Below, in pieces: positions 53,874 to 61,044 of a stretch of DNA of 64,000 nucleotides (within the stretch, counting starts at the first letter, position 1; every line of letters starts with the position of its first letter). The notes beneath the pieces are model-generated. The model worked only from the letters and a program-made list of their open reading frames with translations. It made no database searches and was not told where the DNA came from. A program made the translations under genes and the position numbers. Source of the DNA: Streptomyces sp. Q6. GTDB taxonomy: Bacteria; Actinomycetota; Actinomycetes; Streptomycetales; Streptomycetaceae. The DNA lies in the NCBI RefSeq assembly GCF_036967205.1, contig NZ_CP146022.1:3348001-3412000 (forward strand), given 5' to 3'.

Positions 53874-55007
53874 TTAAGTGGATTGATGGTGCGTCCACCA
53901 CTTCCGGGCGGGTTCCTCGACGTAGCGGTAGGCGGCCCAGGACAGGGCGACGGTGACGCTCGCGACGCCGAGCAGGGTGAACACGGAGAGGTTCGTGGGG
54001 TCGGGCCGCTCCCAGTGGTCGAGGATGAGCCGGTTCACGGTCTGGTGCAGCAGATAGAAGGCGTACGACCAGGCGCCGAGCCGTACCATCACGGGCCCGC
54101 AGAGCCATCCGCGCCGCCCGTCGCGCTCGCGCTGCACGTACGCGACGATCACGAGTACGGAGAAGAGCGCGACCAACGGCCGCACGGACCAGGCGAGTTG
54201 ACCGGCGGCAGCGTCGGAGAGCCACGGATCGCGGTGGACGTACACGACGGTGTACGCGGCGAAGACGGCGGCGAGGACGCCGGGGCGCAGCGGGACGCGC
54301 AGGCCGCGTCCCACCGCGAGCGCGAGGGCGAGGCCGAGGACGAACTCGGGCAGGCGGATGACCGGGAGTCGCATCAGCCACTCGCAGCGCGACGGCGAAA
54401 GGTGCGCGGCGGCCCACCAGTTGACCGCCCACATGGCGACGAGCCCGGCGCCCGCGAGTGCGAGGAGGGTACGGGTCCGCAGCCGGTAGGCACCGCGGAC
54501 GACGAGCGGGAACAGGAGGTAGAAGAACACCTCGACGCTCAGCGTCCACGACACGCCGTTGCCCGGGAACATCGGGACGACGCCCGGGAACCAGGTCTGC
54601 ACGAGCACGAGCGAGGCGAGGAAGCTCGGCAGGTCCCACGGCACACCGCCCCACACGTGGAACACCCAGACGCACGGCACGGTCGCGGCGAGGTGCAGCG
54701 GCAGGATGCGGCCGGCGCGCCGCCGGTAGAAGGCGCGGGCGGACGTCCCCGATCGGTGCCCCCAGGCCAGCAGGAACCCGGACAGCACGAAGAAGAACCC
54801 GACGCCGTTGACACCCATCGTCGAGTACGGGAACAGGACGGGGCTGTGCGCGACGCCACCGCCGGGACCGGTGCCGGTGAAGTGGTGCGTGAACACGGCG
54901 AACGCGGCGAGGAACCGCAGCCCGGTGAGGGAGTCGAGCCGGTCGGCGCGGGGCGCTCGGGCGCGCTGCCGCAGCGGGGACTGGTGCGGGAGGAGCGCGC
55001 TGCTCAT
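53874..55007 (-). CDS. membrane O-acyltransferase (acyltransferase 3 / OafA type)
   Basis: A 377-residue protein with about ten helices. The catalytic N-terminal segment is LDSLTGLRFLAAFAVFTHHFTG, including the R-x10-H pattern. SGFLLAWGHR and FYRRRAGRILPLHLAA follow, and NGVSWTLSVEVFFYLLFP carries the conserved E. C-terminus AYRYVEEPARKWW is typical. It should O-acetylate a surface polymer. ATG 55007 overlaps the stop of the upstream GT-C gene by 4 bp (ATGA). Confidence 0.92.
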   Translation of the reverse strand: MSSALLPHQSPLRQRARAPRADRLDSLTGLRFLAAFAVFTHHFTGTGPGGGVAHSPVLFPYSTMGVNGVGFFFVLSGFLLAWGHRSGTSARAFYRRRAGRILPLHLAATVPCVWVFHVWGGVPWDLPSFLASLVLVQTWFPGVVPMFPGNGVSWTLSVEVFFYLLFPLVVRGAYRLRTRTLLALAGAGLVAMWAVNWWAAAHLSPSRCEWLMRLPVIRLPEFVLGLALALAVGRGLRVPLRPGVLAAVFAAYTVVYVHRDPWLSDAAAGQLAWSVRPLVALFSVLVIVAYVQRERDGRRGWLCGPVMVRLGAWSYAFYLLHQTVNRLILDHWERPDPTNLSVFTLLGVASVTVALSWAAYRYVEEPARKWWTHHQST

Positions 55008-56805
55008 CGGGGGGCCTCCGCGAGGACGACGGGGGCGGTGCGGCGCGGGGCCAGGGGATGGGCTCGGCGGAGCCGGGCGGTGCGGGGCGGCTCGACGAGG
55101 CCGCGGGCGTCAGCCGGCCCCCGCAGCCACCCAGGTACCCCCGCTCCGCGTGCTTCGCGTGCCGCATCCGGTCGATCCGGGGCTTCGCCCACTCCCGTAC
55201 CGCGGCGATGCGGTCCGGCCCCGCGGGGACCGCCGAGGCGAGGACCCAGTCGCCGCCGTTCCCCTCCCGGTAAAGCGGGACGTACCCGGCGTCGGCCAGC
55301 CGGTCCGGGGTCAGCCCGGTGCGGCCGACCCACGCGGCGTGCGCGTGCAGCAGCGCGGGACGGACCTCGTCCAGCACGTACCGGCGCAGCCCCGCCCGGT
55401 CCCCGGCGGCGTACGCGGACGCGATCCGGCGGTCGGTCAGACCGGCCAGGTCGACGACGCGCAGCCGGCTCGTGAGCAGCGTGCCGCCGAGGTCGGGCAG
55501 TACGACGGTGGCGCCGGGGCGCAGGGCGAGCCGGTCGGCGTACGCGTCGAACGTGCGGCCGTAGCGTTCGGCGACCCAGCACATGGACAGGGTCGGCTCC
55601 GCGGTGAACTCCTCGTCGCGCACGCCCTGCCCGGCCAGGGAGAGGACGAGCGCCCCGCCGAGGGCGCAGCCGAGCAGGACGCGGGCCCGCGTCCTGGCGG
55701 TGCTCCACGCGGCGGTGACGGCCAGCGCCGCGAGCGCCGAGCCGAGCACCCACACGGGGGTGGCGAACCGGTACAGCGGCATCCAGTCCGCGGCGAGCGC
55801 CCCGTACGCGAGGAGGCAGAGCGCGAGCGGCACGCACAGCACGCCGGTCACCCGCCGTACGGGCCCCGGCCTGGCCAGGACGAGCCCGGCGCATCCGGCG
55901 CAGACCAGGACGAGCGCCCACCCGGCGTACCCGAGCAGTTCGCCGACCTTCGCGAACTCGGCGGTGTCCGGGGCCTGTTGGGCCTTGGCGACGGCCGTGT
56001 TCGGCACCCACAGGCCGAACGTGGCGCGGCGCCACAGCAGGAAGCCCCCGTACCCGGCGGCGAAGACGGCGCAGTGGACGAGGACGTCGCGGACGGCCGC
56101 CCGGCGGCGCAGCAGCAGCGCGGTGACCGGGTACGCGGCGGCGAGCACGGCGCCGTCGGGCCGGGTCAGCGCGGCGAGCAGGGCGAGCCCGGCGGCCCCG
56201 CACGCGAGACGGGTGCCGCCGCCCCGCACGAGCAGCAGCGCGAGGGCGGCCGCGGCGAGGCCGTACAGGGAGTTCTCCAGTCCGGAGAAGCACCACACGA
56301 CGTACGAGTACGAGGCGGCGAGGAGCCCGCCGGTGCCGAGCACGACGAGCCAGGCCCGGTCCGGCAGCGCCACGCGCGCGATGCCGCCGACGCAGGCGAG
56401 GGTCCCGGCGACGCAGGCGAGAGCGAGGGCCTTCGGGAAGAGCGCGAGGTCGCTGACCCCGGACCAGGCGCCGTGGTCGAACAGGCCGAGCACCCGCCCC
56501 ACGAGCAGCAGGGCGAGCCAGGCCGGGTTGGAGTAGCCCTCGACGGGGCCCGCCCCGGCCTGCTGCACCGGTCCGAGCCCGTCGCCGACGCTGCGGACGT
56601 ACGCGAAGGTGACGGCGGCGTCGTCGACCACCCACTGGCCGAGCCCGGCGGCCCGCCCGCCGACGAGCGCGGTCCCCGCGGCGACGGCGGCGGCCGTCGC
56701 CCAGGGGCGGACGCGCCGACCGCGCGGGCCGGGCGGCGCGCCGGGCGCGCGGGCGGCGGGGAGGGAGGAACGGGACGGTGCCGGAGGCCGGTTCAAGATC
56801 TTCAT
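55004..56805 (-). CDS. GT-C membrane glycosyltransferase (AftB-like), one frame break
   Basis: About 600 residues with ten or more helices. Near the N-terminus the GT-C pattern GQWVVDDAAVTFAYVRS is followed by GPVEGYSNPAWLALL, as in arabinofuranosyl- and mannosyltransferases that use polyprenyl-phosphate sugars outside the membrane. The DD pair is the probable catalytic site. A soluble C-terminal region (about 440-600, GATVVLPDLGGTLLTSRLRV) follows. In the given sequence a base is missing near 55108-55120 (C-run); with it, the protein ends at 55004 coupled to the acyltransferase. Start ATG 56805 (a TTG precedes). Confidence 0.8.
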
Positions 56806-56850
56806 CAAGGGACCAACACCCGACCGGCCCCTCGGTCACCTGTGCTGGTC

Positions 56851-56875
56851 CACCCGGGTGACCGGACCGGTCCGG
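56851..56875. promoter_or_regulatory. two adjacent palindromes upstream of the GT-C gene
   Basis: CACCCGGGTG (56851-56860) and CCGGACCGGTCCGG (56862-56875) are perfect palindromes one base apart, 46-70 bp upstream of the GT-C start and between two same-strand genes. They could be an operator or overlapping promoter element; GC-rich chance palindromes are the null explanation. Confidence 0.3.
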
Positions 56876-56938
56876 CCGGTCCGCGCGGGCGCCGCCCTCC
56901 CGGTTCACCCGGAGCAGGTCACCCCGCGCACGACCCGC

Positions 56939-58458
56939 TCAGCGCGCGCAGCCCGGGACGGGCCCGCCCCTGCGCGTGTACAGGACCAGGCGCCCGCTCT
57001 TGCGCCGCTCCTGACTGACCGGTGCGAAGTCCTGCTGGAGGACGGCGAGTTCGGCCCGTTCGTCGGCCGAGCGGGTGCGCCGGCCCGGGTGGGCGGCCTC
57101 CGCGTCGAAGAGGACCCAGACGCGCGGCAGGCAGTCCATGCGGGCGGCCAGTTCGCGCCGGGGTACGTCGACGCCGTAGAGGGTGCCGGAGGCGGCGCCG
57201 GACGTGCGCAGCGAGACGTCCCTGACACCGGCGACCGACGCCGGGTACGCCTCGCTGTAGCGGCGGCCGGTCTTCGGCAGGTACAGCAGCGGGTCGCCTG
57301 GGCGGAGTCGGGCCGACAGCATGCGGGCGACCGCGCCGAGGTCGTCGCGCCGGGCGTCCGCCGAGCGCTGGTGCACCTGGAGCGGGAGCTGGGCGAGGAA
57401 GGCGACGGCGATCAGGCCGGCGCCCGCGAGCGCGGGGCCCGCCGCGCCCGGCGCGGTCCACGGCACCCGGGCCAGCAGCGTCTCCGCCCCCGCCGCCACG
57501 AGCAGCGGCACCCCGGCGAACGCGAAGAGCGCGTACCGGGACGCGTACAGCGGATGCCACTGGGAGACCGTGAGGAGGATCAGCGGCGGGACGAGCGCGA
57601 GCGGCAGGGCCAGCGCGACCGGGCCGCACGCGCCGGAAGCCCTGCGGGGCAGCGGCCGGCACACGGCGACCGCGATGAGGGCCAGCGTCGCCGCGTACAG
57701 GGGGCCGTCGTGGCCGGTCGCGGTGCGCAGCAGCGTCTCGGCGTCCGCCCGGCCGGGCCGCCGGATCCAGGCCACCTGTTCGCTCTGCCCGTGGGTCAGC
57801 GCGACGAGCGGCAGCAGGAGCAGCGCGGAGCAGCCCGCCGCCGCGCCCCAGCCGCGCCAGGTCCGCCACGGCACCCGGGTCACGGCGAGCGTCACGGCGT
57901 GCGCGCCGAGCAGCAGGACCGCGAACTCGTGCAGCCAGGCGGTGCCGGTGACCGCCCCCGCGTAGGCGATCCAGCCACGCGCGGCCGGCCGTTCGACGCA
58001 CCGCGCGAACAGCAGCGTCGCGCCCGCCGCCCCGGCCGCGACCAGGGCGTACGAGCGGCCCTCCTGCGCGTAGTACTGGGCGAAGGGGCGACCGCGTACA
58101 GCAGGCCCGCCCACAGGCCGACGCGCGGCCGGGCCAGACGGCTGCCGAGCGCGGCGACGCAGCAGGCCGCGGCGCTCGCGCCGAGCACGGACGGCAGCCG
58201 GAGCATGACCTCGCCGGGGTGCAGCGGCAGCACGAAGTGCATCAGCAGGTAGTAGAGGCCGTGCACCGCGTCGATCGAGCCGAGCACGTGCCACAGCTGC
58301 GGCAGCGACCGGGAGGCGACCATGACGGTGGCGGCCTCGTCCCGCCACATCGTGCCCCGGTCCAGGTGCCACAGCCCCAGGACGAGCGCGGTGGCGCCGG
58401 GCACCACGACGGCCGGGATCCGGGCGCGCGCGGTCCCGGCCCATGAGTTCAGCAGCAT
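56939..58458 (-). CDS. GT39-type membrane glycosyltransferase, one frame break
   Basis: About 506 residues once one base in the run at 58085-58088 is restored (reads LLYAVAP then FAQYYAQEGRSYALV). Start MLLNSWAGTARARIPAVV at 58458. Helix 1 is followed by LDRGTMWRDEAATVMVASRS, the first loop with the catalytic-type Asp-Glu of the PMT_2/GT39 group, and HGLYYLLMHF. About ten more helices end near 380, then a soluble outer domain (GDPLLYLPKTGRRYSEAYP). It likely transfers a sugar from a polyprenyl carrier to a surface polymer or protein. 62 bp downstream of the GT2-TagF gene at 58521. Confidence 0.82.
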
Positions 58459-58520
58459 GGGGCGAGCCTGTGCGACCGATGCCGCGCGCCGCGGCGGGCC
58501 CGCCCCGCGCCGCGCGAACG

Positions 58521-60620
58521 TCACCCGTTCAGAAACAGCGTCCGTACGACCCGCTCGGCGGCGCCCCCGTCGTCGTACGCGCAGAACCGCTCGCGGAACG
58601 CCGACCTGAGCCGGGTCGTGTCCGCCGTGTCCCAGGTGCCGTCCCTGAAGTGGGCGACCAGTTCGTCCTCCGACGTGGCGACCGCGCCCGGGGTGTCGCC
58701 CGGCAGGCCCGACAGGAGGTCGAAGTAGGTGCCGCGGGCCAGCCGGTAGGCCTGCCAGTCGGGGGCGTACGTGACGATCGGCCGGTCCAGGCACGCGTAG
58801 TCGAACATCAGGGACGAGTAGTCGGTGACCAGCGCGTCGGCGGCGAGGCAGAGGTCCTCGACGCGGTCGTGCGCGGTGACATCGATCAGGCGCGGGTGGG
58901 TGTCGGCGAGGCCGGCCTCGTGGCCGTAGAAGTAGTGGGCGCGGACGAGGACGACGGTGTCGTCGCCGAGGGCGTCGGCGAACCGGGCGAGGTCGAGGCG
59001 GGGCAGGAAGCCCTTCTGGTAGTCGCGGTGGGTGGGCGCGTAGAGCAGGGCGCGCTGTCCGTCGGCGATCCCCAGCTCCCGGCGGATGCGCCGGATCTCG
59101 TCGTCGCCGGTGGTGAAGTAGACGTCGTTGCGCGGATATCCGGCCTCCAGCGGGGCGTACGCCGACGACGGGTACACCCGCTCCCAGACCTGTGTGGAGT
59201 GCGGGTTGCTCGACAGGCTGTAGTCCCACTGGTCGGTGTGGGCGAGGACCTTGGCGAAGCTGATGCCGTGCGTCCCGGCCGGGTAGCGGCGCTGGTCGAG
59301 ACCCATCCGCTTGAGCGGGGTGCCGTGGTGGGTCTGGAGGTAGACCTGGCCGGGGCGCTTGGTGAAGCCGCCGGGGAACGACGAGTTGTTGATCAGGTAC
59401 GTGGCGGTCGCCATGGTCTGCCAGTAGCGGCGCGAGCCCTCGATGACGTACGGGACGCCCTTCGGGACGCGGTCCTTGTGCCGGGAGGAGACGACGAAGA
59501 CACCCTTGACGTGCGGGGCGAGGGCGCGGGCCTTGGCGTGGATGGCGGCCGGGTTGCAGCTGACGCCGCGGTTCCAGTACGCGCCGTAGACGGCGAGGTC
59601 GGGGTCGAGGCGGGCGGTGCGCAGATCGGTGCGGTAGGCGGCCTTCATCAGACGGGACCGCAGCTTCTTCTTCTGCCGCGCGAGGCGCGAACTCACCGTC
59701 TTCCTGCGGTCGTTGAGCTTCTCCTGCTTCTGGTACGCGGACCAGGACCCGGCCGCGAGGGCCGCTTCGCGCGGCCCTTCGGGGGTGTGCCCCGCGGGGC
59801 GGTGGGCACGGTGGAGTTCGGCGGCGAGGCGGAAGAACTCGGGGCGGTCGGCGGCCGGGACGCGGCCCGCGTCGTCGAGGACGGCCAGGACGCGGGCGAC
59901 GGCGAGCGGGAAGAGCCGGTCGCGGTCGGCGGCGGAACCGGCGAGCAGGTCCCCGTACCGCTCGATGACGGCGAAGTGGCCGCGGCCGGGCGTGCCGTTG
60001 ACGCTGCCCGCGCGGCGCTTGCGCCAGCGGACGCAGGCGCGGGGCAGCACGGCGACGGTGTCCGCCTCCAGGACGGCGCGGTGGACGGGGACGACGTCCT
60101 CGTACGGGCCCTCGGGGGTGAAGGCCAGGCCCTGTCGCGTCCAGAAGTCGCGGCGCACGGCGCGGTTCCAGGCGGCGGGCGTGACGGTCAGCGGGTCGAG
60201 CCCCTCGACGTCGAGGGCGTCGCCGACGGACCAGACCTTGTCCCACCAGTCGGTGCGGTCGTGTCCGTAGAGCAGGACGTCGGGATCGCCCGCGGCGGTG
60301 AGCGCGGCGTCGATCGCGGCGAGGGCGCCGGGCAGCAGCATGTCGTCGGCGTCGAGGAAGAGGAGGTGGCCGCCGGTGGCGCGGGCGATACCGGCGTCGC
60401 GGGCCGCGCCTGCGCCGGAACGCTCCTCGATCCGGACGAGTTGCACGCGCGGATCGCGCTGCGCATACTCCGCGGCGATCGCGCCGCAGGCGTCGGGCGA
60501 CCCGTCGTCGACGACGATCGCCTCCCAGTCGCGGTGGCTCTGGCCGAGTACGGAGTCCAGGCACTCGCGGAGGTAGCCCTGGGCGCGGTAGGCGGGGATG
60601 ACTACGGAGAATCGGGACAT
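58521..60620 (-). CDS. GT2 / CDP-glycerol glycerophosphotransferase-like fusion (TagF type)
   Basis: A 699-residue intact protein starting MSRFSVVIPAYRAQGYL. GT2 domain: DDGSPD near 39-44 and FLDADD near 88-93. A basic coiled linker (about 300-335, QKQEKLNDRRKTVSSRLARQ in part) leads to the transferase: AYWNRGVSCNPAAI, QTHHGTPLKRMG, GYPRNDVYF, LYAPTHRDYQ, LVTDYSSLMFDYACLDRPIV. This is the cleanest copy in the locus and close in plan to the 43224 gene. It would join a sugar transfer with polyol- or glycosyl-phosphate polymerisation. Acts peripherally at the inner membrane face. Confidence 0.9.
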   Translation of the reverse strand: MSRFSVVIPAYRAQGYLRECLDSVLGQSHRDWEAIVVDDGSPDACGAIAAEYAQRDPRVQLVRIEERSGAGAARDAGIARATGGHLLFLDADDMLLPGALAAIDAALTAAGDPDVLLYGHDRTDWWDKVWSVGDALDVEGLDPLTVTPAAWNRAVRRDFWTRQGLAFTPEGPYEDVVPVHRAVLEADTVAVLPRACVRWRKRRAGSVNGTPGRGHFAVIERYGDLLAGSAADRDRLFPLAVARVLAVLDDAGRVPAADRPEFFRLAAELHRAHRPAGHTPEGPREAALAAGSWSAYQKQEKLNDRRKTVSSRLARQKKKLRSRLMKAAYRTDLRTARLDPDLAVYGAYWNRGVSCNPAAIHAKARALAPHVKGVFVVSSRHKDRVPKGVPYVIEGSRRYWQTMATATYLINNSSFPGGFTKRPGQVYLQTHHGTPLKRMGLDQRRYPAGTHGISFAKVLAHTDQWDYSLSSNPHSTQVWERVYPSSAYAPLEAGYPRNDVYFTTGDDEIRRIRRELGIADGQRALLYAPTHRDYQKGFLPRLDLARFADALGDDTVVLVRAHYFYGHEAGLADTHPRLIDVTAHDRVEDLCLAADALVTDYSSLMFDYACLDRPIVTYAPDWQAYRLARGTYFDLLSGLPGDTPGAVATSEDELVAHFRDGTWDTADTTRLRSAFRERFCAYDDGGAAERVVRTLFLNG

Positions 60621-60647
60621 AACGCCCGACGTTACCCGGGGGCATGG

Positions 60648-60752
60648 CCTCGGGGCGCCATACAGCCCCGCCAGGGGCGCGGCATCGGGGCGTCACGCAG
60701 CCCCGCCAGAGGTGTGACCTCGGGGCGACACACAGCCCCGCCAGGGGCGCGG
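60648..60752. repeat. three tandem 35-bp repeats
   Basis: Units begin at 60648, 60683 and 60718, exactly 35 bp apart. The shared core is tcggggcg then cagccccgccag(g/a)gg. The cores contain short inverted pieces (ggggc and gcccc) that could fold into small hairpins. Confidence 0.75.
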
Positions 60753-60860
60753 GGAACTGCGCGACCGGCCACGACGGCGTGGCACCCGCCGATGACAGCG
60801 CGCCCGGCAACGGCGCCGAGGCCGCGGGGCTCCGCCCCGGACCCCGCTGCTCAATCGCCG

Positions 60861-60949
60861 CAGGGGCTTGATATGCCCAGGCCCGCTCCCCCACGCACAC
60901 CGCAGGGGCTTGATGCACCAAGCCCCCCGACGCACCACAGGGGCTTGAT
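60861..60949. repeat. three dispersed copies of caggggcttgat
   Basis: The 12-mer caggggcttgat occurs at 60861-60872, 60903-60914 and 60938-60949, each preceded by a ccgc- or cac-type motif. Spacing (42 and 35 bp) is near integral helical turns at the second step. It may be degraded repeat DNA or binding sites. Confidence 0.6.
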
Positions 60950-61044
60950 AGGCCAGGCCCGCGTCCGCGCACCGCCGGAGGCGACCGTCACCCGTAAGGG
61001 TTAGTAGAGGCAAAAGCGTTGACGCAAGCGGGCACATCGGATGA

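Larger units (their letters stand above)
60621..61044. other. repeat-rich intergenic region between divergent TagF-type genes
   Basis: 424 bases without a supported gene. It holds the promoters of two divergent genes and two repeat arrays (60648-60752 and 60861-60949). The segment near 60745-60780, with ggggaactgcgcgaccggcca, resembles a dispersed intergenic repeat I recall as frequent in streptomycete genomes. Confidence 0.5.

Noticed and set aside
52998-58458. Antibiotic biosynthetic cluster suggested by the TylF-type methyltransferase and glycosyltransferases
   Set aside because: No polyketide, peptide or deoxysugar synthesis gene is near; neighbours are envelope enzymes.
60648-60949. CRISPR array
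   Set aside because: Units are contiguous or irregularly spaced with no unique equal-length spacers, and no cas genes are present.
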